From: Ensifer sp. LCM 4579
GTDB lineage: Bacteria > Pseudomonadota > Alphaproteobacteria > Rhizobiales > Rhizobiaceae
DNA: 64,000 bases
Direction of reading: 5' to 3'
Assembly: GCF_001854885.1 (NCBI RefSeq)
Contig: NZ_MDDV01000007.1
Span: 1 to 64,000, forward strand
Below the pieces are notes generated by a model. It was not told where the DNA came from and searched no databases. It saw only the letters and a list, made by a program, of their open reading frames with translations. A program made the translations under genes and the position numbers. Of the stretch, positions 36,931 to 45,792 are shown one piece after another. Position 1 is the stretch's first letter; every line of letters starts with the position of its first letter.

Positions 36931-37596
36931 ATGAATGGCCGGCGTCTCACCTTTGCAGTCGGCGACATTCACGGTTGCCTCGCGCAACTCGAGACGCTCC
37001 TGGCAAGCATCGAGTCCGCCGCCCCTGGCGGCAGGGTCATCTTTCTCGGTGACCTCGTCGACCGGGGGCCGGACAGCCGCGGTGTCGTCGAACGGATCAT
37101 GGCCGGCCCGACCCTTCCCGGCTGGCAGTGGATCACCCTCAAGGGCAATCACGAGGAAATGCTGGTGGCCGCGCGCAAGGGCATGGCCGAGATGAGCATG
37201 TGGCTGATGAACGGCGGCTATGAAACACTGGAGTCCTACGGCGGCGCCATACCGCTCAGCCATCTGGTCTGGATGGCCGAACTGCCGTCGATCCTCGTCG
37301 ATCGCTTTCGAATTTACGCCCATGCCGGTGTCGATGAAGCCGTTCCGCTGGAGGAGCAGAGCGACGAGGTTCTGCTCTGGATCCGCACGGATCCCGATTA
37401 TTCCGGGCGCTACTGGGGTCGGCATCTCTGCCACGGACACACGCCGAGCCGCAGCAATCCGCGGACGGTCGGCAACAGGACCAATGTCGACTCCGGTGCG
37501 GTTTTCGGCGGCATGCTCTCTTGTGCCGTCTTCGACGACGATGCGCCGGGCGGGCCGATCGAATTCCTTGTCGCGGCCGGGGAAGACGCGTATTAG
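36931..37596 (+). CDS. Metallophosphoesterase (Ser/Thr protein phosphatase family)
   Basis: 221 residues of the PPP-type calcineurin fold. The metal and phosphate motifs are GDIHG (D12/H14), GDLVDRGPDS, GNHEEM, and the histidines in YAHAGV and CHGHTP. The size is that of bacterial PrpA/Shp-like phosphatases or diadenosine-tetraphosphatase relatives. The ATG at 36931 has GAGGAG upstream. Neighbours do not point to a specific substrate. Confidence 0.88.
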   Translation: MNGRRLTFAVGDIHGCLAQLETLLASIESAAPGGRVIFLGDLVDRGPDSRGVVERIMAGPTLPGWQWITLKGNHEEMLVAARKGMAEMSMWLMNGGYETLESYGGAIPLSHLVWMAELPSILVDRFRIYAHAGVDEAVPLEEQSDEVLLWIRTDPDYSGRYWGRHLCHGHTPSRSNPRTVGNRTNVDSGAVFGGMLSCAVFDDDAPGGPIEFLVAAGEDAY

Positions 37597-37605
37597 AGCC
37601 TGACC

Positions 37606-37655
37606 CTACAGCGCCATGCGTCTTATCAGACGCGCAAAGATTGCTGCAGCACTTT
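37606..37655. repeat. Rhizobial intergenic hairpin repeat
   Basis: An inner hairpin GCGTCT-TATC-AGACGC (37618-37633) sits inside weaker outer arms (ACAGCGCC and TTGCTGCAG). I remember very similar intergenic copies in many places of Sinorhizobium genomes. It follows the phosphatase stop and may act as a terminator. Confidence 0.55.
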
Positions 37656-37739
37656 GAAGAGCAGGAGCAAGGGCTTGCGCGCCCGCCGCTTCAGGTCGTC
37701 GAAACCGCCCTTGAGCACGCGGGGGCGAAAGGAGCCAAA

Positions 37740-38444
37740 TTGGATCTCTCGTCTTCAGCGATATTCCCCAATGATTTCGCCGCCCTCCTGTTCGACATGG
37801 ACGGGACGCTGCTCAATTCCATGGCCGTCGTCGAACGGGTGTGGGGTGCATGGGCCCTTCGCAACGGGATCGATCCGGCCCGATTGATGAAGACGGTGCA
37901 CGGCGTCAGGGCGGCCGACGTGATCCGCAAGCTCGGCCTGCCGGTCGATCCGGAGCGCGGGGCCCGCGACCTTGCGGCGGTCGAGATCGCCGATGTCGAG
38001 GGTGTCGTCGAAATTCCGGGCGCGATCGCCTTTCTCGGCTCTCTGCCGCCGGAGCGTTGGGCAATCGTGACGTCGGCGCCGCTCGAACTCGCAACGCGCC
38101 GGCTCGCCGCGGCCGGTATTCCGGTTCCGCGCCACATGGTGACCGGCGAGGACGTAACGATCGGCAAGCCCGACCCGCAGGGCTACCGTCTGGCGGCCGA
38201 GAGGCTTGGCGTGCGTGCCGAGGACTGCCTCGTCTTCGAGGATGCTCCGGCGGGAATCCTCGCGGGCAGGGCGGCCGGGGCCGAGATTGTCGTCATCACC
38301 GGAGCGCATGCGGCCGCGGGTGAAACGCCGCATGTGAGCTTCGCGCATTATGCCGAAATCGAAGTCCGTCTCGGCGGGAGCGGACGGCTGTCGCTGCACC
38401 GGCGCCCGGACGAACCTCGCATCGGCGAGGCAAAACGCGTATAA
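37740..38444 (+). CDS. HAD-superfamily sugar-phosphatase-like hydrolase
   Basis: 234 residues. Motif I is DMDGTLLNS (D19/D21), motif II IVTSAPLEL, motif III GKPDPQGY and motif IV VFEDAPAGILAG, as in beta-phosphoglucomutase/phosphatase-type HADs (for example 2-deoxyglucose-6-phosphate or glycerol-phosphate phosphatases). TTG at 37740 is chosen because AAAGGAGCC lies 5 nt before it and the conserved domain starts soon after; the frame is open upstream into the repeat. Substrate unknown. Confidence 0.85.
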   Translation: MDLSSSAIFPNDFAALLFDMDGTLLNSMAVVERVWGAWALRNGIDPARLMKTVHGVRAADVIRKLGLPVDPERGARDLAAVEIADVEGVVEIPGAIAFLGSLPPERWAIVTSAPLELATRRLAAAGIPVPRHMVTGEDVTIGKPDPQGYRLAAERLGVRAEDCLVFEDAPAGILAGRAAGAEIVVITGAHAAAGETPHVSFAHYAEIEVRLGGSGRLSLHRRPDEPRIGEAKRV

Positions 38445-38534
38445 CAATACCAGTCGCATGTTCCCGGGACGTCCGGATCGGGCTTCGTACCGATGTGCAG
38501 CCAAGGCGTCCGGGACGAGACCTGGAGGACAGTC

Positions 38535-38747
38535 ATGGAACTGACAAACGCGCGCAGACTGGCGGACGAGTATCTGCGTCTCGGCGGACACCGTCGGGTC
38601 GTCATCGATGATAACCAGACATCGGTTCGCGAATGGGAGTCCGAGCCGCACGAGGCGGCGGCGTTCTGGAAACGCCATGTCGAGACGTTGAGCCCCGAGT
38701 GCCAACGCGAAGTGCAGCTGTTTCTGCCGACCATCAATCGAGCGTGA
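38535..38747 (+). CDS. Small hypothetical protein
   Basis: 70 residues beginning MELTNARRLADEYLRLGGHR, charged and probably helical, with GGAGGA 8 nt before the ATG. The C-terminal part reads SECQ-like PECQREVQLFLPTINRA. No family recognised; the good ribosome binding site and regular codon use are the main support. Confidence 0.55.
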   Translation: MELTNARRLADEYLRLGGHRRVVIDDNQTSVREWESEPHEAAAFWKRHVETLSPECQREVQLFLPTINRA

Positions 38748-39106
38748 GCCGCCGGCGCGGCGGCTCCAATCGCATGCTGAAATGCCACGCTACGCGATCT
38801 GGCGGGTTACCCTTGATCCGTGAGCGACCGTGACAACGTTCACCGCACGGGTCGTGGAAGGTTTTCGCCAACGGCGGGTGGATATTGGGTAGGTCGCCTG
38901 CAGACGGCCAAGTTCGACCCGTTGCGGCCGCTTCCTATGCGCTGGAATTTCGGATCAAGCCTAATTGGAGCATTGGAAAACGCGCTCCGCCAATGACCGC
39001 TTTCCCATTACGGCCGCTTAGAGGACTTCGATGTGGGGAGGCTTTCCGCTTTCCTCCACCCTTCCCCCCCCAGGGCTGTGCTTTAAGATCGAATAAAGCG
39101 GCCGGA
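38748..39106. other. Intergenic region, nothing recognised
   Basis: 359 bp between the small hypothetical gene and the 3' end of the flavin dehydrogenase. No gene, hairpin or repeat stands out. Confidence 0.5.
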
Positions 39107-40687
39107 TCATCCGATCCCGCCGGCCCCCAAATTCATGCCGGTGGCATAAGCTGCGGTCATGATCGGCCCGAGAGATCCGCCGTGGCCCGGATAGCCTTTT
39201 CCAAAGATGCTCGCGGCAACATTTCCGCAGGCGTACAGCCCACCGATTATTGATCCGTCGTGGCGGATTACTTGGCCGTGCGTTGTCGTTTTTAGACCGC
39301 CCTTCGTACCATTGTTTCCCGGCGCAACTTCGACGGCATAGAAGGGGCCTTCGCTGATGACGCCAAGGCAGGGGTTCGGCGTAATCTCTGGATCGCCATA
39401 ATAGAGGCCGTGGACGTCCTCACCTCGGGAAAAATCCTGGTCGTGGCCATCAAGCGCATAACCGTTGAAGCGGTCGATCGTGGCCCGCAGTCCTTCGGCT
39501 GAAATCGACAGTTTGTTCGCAAGTTCAGTGAGCGAAGCCGCCGTGTGCATCCAATTCGGAGCCGGTTGTGTCGGAGGAATGGATGCAACGGCGTACCGGT
39601 TCTTGAAAGCGTTGTCGAAGATCAGCCAAGCTGGCCGATTTATGTACGAAAACGCTCCTGGATCGAAGATGTTGAACGACATTCCGAGATCATTGTAGGA
39701 GCTCGCCTCGTTGACAAAGCGCTCGCCCCTGCTGTTCACCATGATCGATCCAGGAAGCGCCAGTTCTCGCACCATGTTCCGCGTCAGTGGCATGCCATCA
39801 AGTTCTTCGCCGGGAATGCGGTAAGCAGCGGTCCACCAGGCCTCTGTCATATTCGCGATGGCCGCTCCCGCTTCCAGACCAAATCTCAGTCCGTCGCCAT
39901 TGTTGCCGGGAGGCGTTGTGGGCGCGCTGGTGAAGCCGGGAAGGAAGGCGGAAACCATGTCCTCGTTCCACTCGAAGCCACCGGTGGCAAGGATAACGCC
40001 GACCTTGGCCGAGACGCACCCGTTCGCTGTCTCAACGCCCGTGCAGCGCTGGCCGTAGAATGTAAGACCGGTTGCGGGGTTGCTTACATGGAAGCGGACG
40101 CCCGCCTTTGCGCATGCTTGGGCCAGACCTGCCACTAGGCCGGACCCTTGTGTACGTATATTGCGGCGCTGCCGATCGGCGATGATGTCCGCGCTCAGGC
40201 CCTTGCGGCTTTCCGTTGATGTTGCCGGCTGTCGGAGCGTCGAATAACGGAGGGTCTCGAAGAGCCCGGCTTCCATCCCCGGTTCGAATGGCAGAGGTTC
40301 GACCGAGCGGCCATTGCGCGCACCTGCCCAGCCGGGGTGGTAGTCGGGACGGTCGACACTGAAGAAGCGAAGATCCGAGTGGGTCTCCAGGAACCGCAGC
40401 ATTTCGGGACCGGTCTTCACGAATTGCCGCAGAAGATCCGGTGAAGTTTCCCCGTGAGTGAGGCGGTCGAGATAGATATGCGCATCCGCCTCGTTGTCCA
40501 TGAAGCCGGAGGCCGCCATAACGTGGTTATTCGGGATCCAGATTCCCCCGCCTGAGATTGCAGTCGTGCCGCCAATCAACGCCGACTTTTCGAAAACCCC
40601 GACGGTCATTCCCTTCGAGGCGGCTGCGAGAGCCGCAACCAATCCCGCGCCGCCACTGCCCAGCACAACGACGTCATAGCTTTGCAT
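39107..40687 (-). CDS. FAD-dependent dehydrogenase (ketosteroid dehydrogenase/fumarate reductase type)
   Basis: 526 residues. The FAD-binding start is VVVLGSGGAGLVAALAAASK, followed by GGTTAISGGGIWIP, and the C-terminal FAD loop is GGLYACGNVAASIFGKGYPG then GGSLGPIMTAAYATG. This matches the flavoprotein family of 3-ketosteroid delta-1-dehydrogenases and soluble fumarate reductases. The ATG at 40687 has AAAGG upstream. It follows the GntR gene on the same strand in a transporter-SDR locus, so it likely desaturates or reduces the transported compound or its product. Confidence 0.87.
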   Translation of the reverse strand: MQSYDVVVLGSGGAGLVAALAAASKGMTVGVFEKSALIGGTTAISGGGIWIPNNHVMAASGFMDNEADAHIYLDRLTHGETSPDLLRQFVKTGPEMLRFLETHSDLRFFSVDRPDYHPGWAGARNGRSVEPLPFEPGMEAGLFETLRYSTLRQPATSTESRKGLSADIIADRQRRNIRTQGSGLVAGLAQACAKAGVRFHVSNPATGLTFYGQRCTGVETANGCVSAKVGVILATGGFEWNEDMVSAFLPGFTSAPTTPPGNNGDGLRFGLEAGAAIANMTEAWWTAAYRIPGEELDGMPLTRNMVRELALPGSIMVNSRGERFVNEASSYNDLGMSFNIFDPGAFSYINRPAWLIFDNAFKNRYAVASIPPTQPAPNWMHTAASLTELANKLSISAEGLRATIDRFNGYALDGHDQDFSRGEDVHGLYYGDPEITPNPCLGVISEGPFYAVEVAPGNNGTKGGLKTTTHGQVIRHDGSIIGGLYACGNVAASIFGKGYPGHGGSLGPIMTAAYATGMNLGAGGIG

Positions 40688-40725
40688 GTGCCTTTCCCTA
40701 TCCAAGTGCCCTGCTCGCTCGCCGG

Positions 40726-41454
40726 TCATGTTGCCCTGCTCACTCGCCTGTCATGATTGTTCAACAAGTTGCGGCGGGTTTCTTCTGTCAGCGTTAGAAT
40801 GTTCGTCCGCACGTGAGCTTCGATTTCTGCGGCGGATTTTCTCGTGACGTAGGCGTCGATGATCCATTCGTGTCCGCCGAGCGTCGACTTGCCGCTGTCT
40901 CTGCCGAGAGTGTGAAGGATTGTTGCCTCGGTCTGTGGCAATATGAATCGATTGATCATTGTTATCCTCGACCTCAACCGGCCGATGTGCTCGACGATCG
41001 TCGCGTTGGGGCATCGCTTGTTGATGACCGCGTGAAAATCCAGGTTGCCCTTGGTCCAACCGCCGAGGTCGAACGACGCCAGGGCCTGCGCCATCTCCTC
41101 GTTGATGCTCTTCAGTTGCTTGATATCGGATGGAGTGATTCTCGGCGCCGCTGCGCCGGTGACATAGCCTTCGAGGACGGCCAGAAGTTCCATCTGCTCC
41201 GCCCACAGATCCGGATCCGCGCCGGCGACGATCGCGCCGGAATTCTTGCTGAAAATCACTAGTCCTTCGGCCTCGAGACGACGTATGGCCTCTCTGACCG
41301 GAACTGGGCTGATCGATAGCTCCCGGGCCAAGGTGTCGATCACCAGCCGTTGCTTGGGTGCATACAATCCGCGATCGATACCCTCCTTCAGATAATTGTA
41401 AGCGATTTGCTGCTTGCTCTTACCTTCTGTGGCGGGTGCCACCACCTTTGCCAT
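40726..41454 (-). CDS. GntR-family regulator (FadR-type)
   Basis: 242 residues: winged helix at the N-terminus (YNYLKEGIDRGLYAPKQRLV, LARELSISPVPVREAIRRLE) and a helical FCD ligand-binding domain with metal-binding type histidines (DFHAVI, GGHEWIIDA). The ATG at 41454 is preferred (TTGGAGAG upstream) over a TTG at 41478. Two matching operator-like sites (41490 and 42934) flank the transporter genes, so it probably represses them and itself. Confidence 0.88.
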   Translation of the reverse strand: MAKVVAPATEGKSKQQIAYNYLKEGIDRGLYAPKQRLVIDTLARELSISPVPVREAIRRLEAEGLVIFSKNSGAIVAGADPDLWAEQMELLAVLEGYVTGAAAPRITPSDIKQLKSINEEMAQALASFDLGGWTKGNLDFHAVINKRCPNATIVEHIGRLRSRITMINRFILPQTEATILHTLGRDSGKSTLGGHEWIIDAYVTRKSAAEIEAHVRTNILTLTEETRRNLLNNHDRRVSRAT

Positions 41455-41489
41455 GCGTTCACTCTCCAACGATTGCAATCAAATTGAAA

Positions 41490-41501
41490 ATCAGATTTGA
41501 T
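41490..41501. promoter_or_regulatory. GntR operator candidate 1
   Basis: ATCAGATTTGAT, followed by TTCCT, 36 bp upstream of the GntR start. It matches the site at 42934 (ATCATATATGAT then TTCCT), fitting the ATCA-N4-TGAT type of dyad. Confidence 0.55.
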
Positions 41502-41535
41502 TTCCTTTCGCCTTTTCGACGGGCTTCGGCAAGAC

Positions 41536-42192
41536 TTACCGCTTCCAAGCGAGACGCCGCTCCAAGCTTATGCTCAAGCGAGACAACACAAACACAATGA
41601 CAATGAAGATTACCCCCACCGCAGTTAGATACTCGAACTGCTTGTAGGTGATGGAGGCTTGCGCGTTGGCGATGTAAAGTATGTCCTTGACGCCAATCAC
41701 GCCGACGATAGCGGAATCCTTCAAAATCACAATGAACTGGTTGAGAAGGAGGGGGAGGGCTGTCCGTAGGGCCTGCGGCCAGATGACGATCGAGTTGATC
41801 TTCCATCGTGTCAAGCCCATAGCCGCAGCCGCTTCCCACTGGCCGTTGTCGATCGTGAGAAGCGCAGAGCGATAGATTTCTGCAACATAGGCCGCGTTGA
41901 GCAACGTAAGCGAAATGATCGCGGCGGTGGTGGGATCCATTTTCCACCCGGTCACGCCAGCCAGCGCGAAGTACACGAGCAGGACGTAGACGTATGGCGA
42001 GAGGGAGCGGAAGATCTGGACATAGAGAAACCCGATCGACCGGGCAACGGCGATCTTGCTTCTGAGAAGCGAAACGATGATCCCGCCAAACACCATCGAC
42101 AGGGCGAGCGACGCGATAGCGATAAAGAAAGTAAAGCGAAGCCCATACAGCATGGCGGGCATGTGATTCAGTACAGCATTCCAGCTATTCAT
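41536..42192 (-). CDS. Polar amino acid-type ABC permease 2
   Basis: 218 residues with about five transmembrane helices (LRFTFFIAIASLALSMVFGG and others) and the conserved cytoplasmic loop EAAAAMGLTRWKINSIVIWP. This is the HisM/GlnP class of permeases. Its start overlaps the end of the other permease by 4 nt. The two permeases, the binding protein at 43872 and the ATPase at 44829 form one transporter despite lying on opposite strands. Confidence 0.9.
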   Translation of the reverse strand: MNSWNAVLNHMPAMLYGLRFTFFIAIASLALSMVFGGIIVSLLRSKIAVARSIGFLYVQIFRSLSPYVYVLLVYFALAGVTGWKMDPTTAAIISLTLLNAAYVAEIYRSALLTIDNGQWEAAAAMGLTRWKINSIVIWPQALRTALPLLLNQFIVILKDSAIVGVIGVKDILYIANAQASITYKQFEYLTAVGVIFIVIVFVLSRLSISLERRLAWKR

Positions 42193-42863
42193 GTCCGTGG
42201 CGCTCCCTTGCCCTCGTTGAGGCGGGCCTCAATCGCATTAACCAAGAGCGACAGAAGCAACATGGTTCCGATCAGCAGTGCGGCAACAGAAATGTAGGCT
42301 TCGAACGGCCGAAATTGGTTCAAACTAATGTCCTGCGCAACAAAGATGAGCTCCGGTACCGCGACGACGGCGGCGTAGGTTGATGCTTTGAAACAGATCA
42401 CAAAGACGTTGAGGAGCGGCGGAATGACTATCCGAATTACCTGCGGAAACAGAATAGTCCTGTTGATCCGGTAATCGGAGAGGCCGAGCGCCTTCCCAGC
42501 TTCGATCTGACCCACATCGATTGCATTGTATCCTGTGCGGAAGATTTCTGATGTGAAGGCCGAGCTCATGATGCCGATGGCCAGAATAATCGACTGCTCA
42601 CCAGTCAGAGCCAGCCCAATCTTAGTGGCGATGCCGAAGTAAATCCACAAGAGCAAAAGGTACATGGGCAGACCTCTGACGATCTGCACGTAACCATAGG
42701 AGATCGCATTGGCAATCTTCGACTTCGATGCGGAGGCGAGGTACGAAAGGAACCCGATGACGCAGCCAATTCCGAAGCCAGCGAGCGCGAAATACAGGTC
42801 GTAGGCCAGCCCCCATAAGAGGCGCGGCCATTGCGCCAGGACTATTGAGAAATCGAGGCTCAT
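42189..42863 (-). CDS. Polar amino acid-type ABC permease 1
   Basis: 224 residues, same class as its partner, with the EAA-type loop EAGKALGLSDYRINRTILFP. The N-terminus MSLDFSIVLAQWPRLLWGLA precedes the first helix. Transcribed leftward from a promoter region shared with the SDR gene; a palindrome ATCATATATGAT lies 71 bp upstream. Confidence 0.9.
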   Translation of the reverse strand: MSLDFSIVLAQWPRLLWGLAYDLYFALAGFGIGCVIGFLSYLASASKSKIANAISYGYVQIVRGLPMYLLLLWIYFGIATKIGLALTGEQSIILAIGIMSSAFTSEIFRTGYNAIDVGQIEAGKALGLSDYRINRTILFPQVIRIVIPPLLNVFVICFKASTYAAVVAVPELIFVAQDISLNQFRPFEAYISVAALLIGTMLLLSLLVNAIEARLNEGKGAPRT

Positions 42864-42933
42864 TCCGTTCCCTTCTCAAGGCGTACTTTTTTCTCGTGTC
42901 CGATCAATACGCCCGCAAGCTCGCCTCGTCAAC

Positions 42934-42945
42934 ATCATATATGAT
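42934..42945. promoter_or_regulatory. GntR operator candidate 2
   Basis: ATCATATATGAT is a perfect 12-bp palindrome followed by TTCCT, located between the divergent permease and SDR genes. It matches the site before the GntR gene. Confidence 0.6.
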
Positions 42946-43038
42946 TTCCTATTGCAAATGAGATAGAATTGGTTCATGAGTAATAACGGTGATGACCGCG
43001 CGAGGGGTCTACTGGATTTGCCAAAGGGACGGGTGGAG

Positions 43039-43800
43039 ATGCGATTTTCAGGCAAAGCTGTTTTAGTAACAGGCGTTGCGAGTGGTCTTGGCAGGGCGGT
43101 GGTTCAGGCACTTGCAACCGAGGGCGCTAAGCTCGTCCTCGTTGATCGCGCGGAAGAGAAACTCGAAACACTCGTTGCAAACCTTCAAAGTGGTGGATGC
43201 GAGGTAGTGTCGATCGTGGGCGACGTTTCGCAGGAACAGACATCGAAGGACGCTATCGCACAGGCTCTTAGCCGGTATGGCACGTTGGATATCCTGATCA
43301 ATAATGCCGGCATAAATCCGACAGGCACTATCTCGCAGACGGATCCGGCGGTTTGGCAGCAGGCATTGGATGTCAATCTAAAGGCGGCATACCTGTTCTG
43401 TCGCGAGGCTATTCCGCACATGGTGGATGCTGGCAGGGGCGTGATCGTCAATACCGCGTCTATTGCCGGGCAGCGCGCTTCGACTGCAGAGGCGGTTTAC
43501 GGCGTATCCAAGGCAGGCCTGATCATGCTGACCCGCACCATCGCGCGTGACTATGGCGCGCGTGGTATCCGCGCAAACGCCATCTGCCCGGGTGTCTTGG
43601 AAGGCATCATGGCTGACCGCCTGACGCGCATGTCACCCGATCAGGTTGTCGCGCGGGATCAACGCTTCGCGCCGACCGTGCCGCTTGGTCGTTTGGGAAC
43701 CTACGAAGAGATTGCCAAGTCCATTTTGTTCTTGGCGAGCGAGGACGCCAGCTACGTCAATGGTGCGCAGCTGACGGTCGATGGCGGTCTCACCGCCTGA
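43039..43800 (+). CDS. Short-chain dehydrogenase/reductase
   Basis: 253 residues, classical SDR: TGVASGLG cofactor motif at 11-18, D36 at the end of strand 2 (LVLVDR, suggesting NAD preference), NNAG at 88-91, and the catalytic triad S141, Y154, K158 in YGVSKAG. The start at 43039 matches the family N-terminus; an ATG at 42976 is an in-frame alternative. It shares a promoter region with the permeases and is 71 bp ahead of the binding protein. It probably oxidises an alcohol in the imported substrate or its product. Confidence 0.88.
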   Translation: MRFSGKAVLVTGVASGLGRAVVQALATEGAKLVLVDRAEEKLETLVANLQSGGCEVVSIVGDVSQEQTSKDAIAQALSRYGTLDILINNAGINPTGTISQTDPAVWQQALDVNLKAAYLFCREAIPHMVDAGRGVIVNTASIAGQRASTAEAVYGVSKAGLIMLTRTIARDYGARGIRANAICPGVLEGIMADRLTRMSPDQVVARDQRFAPTVPLGRLGTYEEIAKSILFLASEDASYVNGAQLTVDGGLTA

Positions 43801-43871
43801 TGAAGGGTGCCCCCGCAACAGGCGGGTTGCAAGGAAATGCTTTCATAGTTTCGACGACAAGGGGAAAGCTG

Positions 43872-44774
43872 ATGGATACGAAGCAAGGTAGTGAAATACA
43901 GGCGAACCGCCGTGCACTTCTGACCGCTGGCCTGTTTGCGGGAGGTGCAGCGGCTGTTGCGGTGAGCACTGCAAGCGGCGCGCATGCGCAGGAAGCAGCC
44001 AGCGAGTCGGTTTTGGACAAAGCCGTCAGGACCAAAAAAATCACCGTAGCTGCCAGTCTGAAATATCCGCCAAATATGTACATCAACGACAAGGGCGAGC
44101 CAGACGGCTATGAAATCGCCCTCATTCGACGGATGATCAAGGATATCTCGCCTGATATCCAGGTTGAGTTCGCAGATATGGATTTCGGTCAAATGTTTGC
44201 AGCCGTCGAATCCGGCCGTGCCGACATGATGACCACGGGAACGATTCTGCCGAGCCGATCGCTGCGAGGATGGTTCGCAGGATGTGCTGTAACATTTCAG
44301 CCCGTCTATATCGTTGGCAGGCAGGCGGCGGACCTGACCTACGACCAGATGAACGCCCCAGACTTTAAGTTCGCGGCTCTTCAGGGCAGCTCTCAGGAAG
44401 CCAAGATACGAGAGCTTTACCCCAACGCATCAGTATCGGTATTCCCTGATCAGACCGGTGCAATTGGTGAGGTTATGTCTGGTCGTGCCAATGCTACTTT
44501 GCAATCGTTGTTCACAATCGTGAATACGAAGAAGCAGGGCGCGGATCTTGCGATTATCGGCAAGGACCCCGCCTACGTCGATCACAACACATTCTTCCTG
44601 CCGACCGGCGATACAAAGATGTACATGTTTGTGACCAATTGGCTGCTGTACAACGCCGCAGGCGGCATTCTGAATTCGCTCTACCGCGAATACGTTGGCA
44701 AGGACGCGATCGCAGCCGGCCTCCCGTATCTGGCCGTTGGCCCAGGTGGAAGCCCACTTCACGTCGAGTCGTAA
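43872..44774 (+). CDS. ABC transporter substrate-binding protein (polar amino acid type)
   Basis: 300 residues, SBP family 3. The N-terminus NRRALLTAGLFAGGAAAVAV, with a double arginine and AHAQ end, looks like a Tat-type signal. The core shows PPNMYINDKGEPDGYEIAL and MDFGQMFAAVESGRADMMTT. AAGGGG precedes the ATG at 43872. A Tat signal is unusual for this family and may mean folding before export. Ligand not predictable; the SDR and flavin dehydrogenase suggest something other than a simple amino acid. Confidence 0.87.
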   Translation: MDTKQGSEIQANRRALLTAGLFAGGAAAVAVSTASGAHAQEAASESVLDKAVRTKKITVAASLKYPPNMYINDKGEPDGYEIALIRRMIKDISPDIQVEFADMDFGQMFAAVESGRADMMTTGTILPSRSLRGWFAGCAVTFQPVYIVGRQAADLTYDQMNAPDFKFAALQGSSQEAKIRELYPNASVSVFPDQTGAIGEVMSGRANATLQSLFTIVNTKKQGADLAIIGKDPAYVDHNTFFLPTGDTKMYMFVTNWLLYNAAGGILNSLYREYVGKDAIAAGLPYLAVGPGGSPLHVES

Positions 44775-44828
44775 TTGCGTCAATGGGGCGGTCCAACCTG
44801 GCCGCCCCGCTTCGATCAGGAGCAAAAG

Positions 44829-45629
44829 TTGGAAGAAGCCGATAGCAGAAACACCGTCATCTCTCTGCGTCACGCAAGCAAGTGGTTCCCCAGTCGTGAC
44901 CTCCCCGTTGTGAGGGGATTGAACTCGGTCTCGCTCGACGTTCTCGAGGGGGATGTCGTTGTTCTCCTCGGGCCGAGTGGGTCGGGCAAGAGCACGCTGT
45001 TGAGATGTCTAAACCTACTTACCGTTCCCGACGAAGGTCGTTTGACGGTTGGGTCCGTCGAGTGGGACGCTAAGAATTATCATGGGCCGCGTTCCAAGGA
45101 ACGCAAATACAAACGTGACTTCCAGCGACTTCGTCGCGAAACAGGTATGGTCTTCCAGCACTTCAACCTGTTTCCCCACATGACAGTCCTGCAGAACGTC
45201 ATGTGTGGCCTCATCCACACCAAGGGCATGTCTCCGGCGGAAGCCCGGGAGATTGCACGACAGGAAATTGCGAAAGTCGGCCTGACCGATCGCGCCGATC
45301 ACTACCCCAGTCAACTGTCCGGCGGACAGAAGCAGCGCGTTGCAATCGCGCGCGCCATTGCAACCAAGCCCGTGGCCATGCTTTTCGACGAACCAACATC
45401 GGCTCTCGATCCAGAGCTGCGCGGCAGCGTCCTGTCGGTGATGCAGGATCTCGCAAAGGAAGGCATGACCATGGTCGTCGTGACGCATGAGATGGGCTTC
45501 GCGCGCGCTGTCGGCAATCATATCGTCTTCCTGGAAAGCGGTGAGGTCATCGAGGAGGGACTGTCGAACGACTTTCTTGACAATCCCAAGACAGAGCGCG
45601 CGCGGCGCTTCCTGTCCGAAATCAACTGA
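44829..45629 (+). CDS. Polar amino acid-type ABC ATPase
   Basis: 266 residues: Walker A GPSGSGKST, Q loop FQHFNLFPHMTV, signature LSGGQKQR, Walker B VAMLFDEPTSALD, and switch histidine in VTHEM. An insertion before the Q loop (WDAKNYHGPRSKERKYKRDF) is longer than in GlnQ/HisP. TTG at 44829 with AGGAG 6 nt upstream is chosen over a frame opening at 44775. It is the last gene of the rightward arm. Confidence 0.92.
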   Translation: MEEADSRNTVISLRHASKWFPSRDLPVVRGLNSVSLDVLEGDVVVLLGPSGSGKSTLLRCLNLLTVPDEGRLTVGSVEWDAKNYHGPRSKERKYKRDFQRLRRETGMVFQHFNLFPHMTVLQNVMCGLIHTKGMSPAEAREIARQEIAKVGLTDRADHYPSQLSGGQKQRVAIARAIATKPVAMLFDEPTSALDPELRGSVLSVMQDLAKEGMTMVVVTHEMGFARAVGNHIVFLESGEVIEEGLSNDFLDNPKTERARRFLSEIN

Positions 45630-45637
45630 TGCTGGGG

Positions 45638-45656
45638 GTGGTTCTGGTCGAACCAC
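45638..45656. terminator. Hairpin between convergent genes
   Basis: GTGGTTC-TGGTC-GAACCAC, a perfect 7-bp stem 8 bp after the ATPase stop. It separates the transporter locus from the convergent apbE operon. No long T run follows, so termination efficiency is uncertain. Confidence 0.45.
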
Positions 45657-45792
45657 GCCCGGCCATTCGTGCTCGGTGTGGTCCAGCTGGCGTCTAGCCC
45701 ATGGTCTAGGTCTAAGCTTTCATGGCTCTCCCCATGTAGTCCACGAGCGGGCTGTCCGCTGGAATCCGAACACGGCAGCACGAAGCCTCAGC

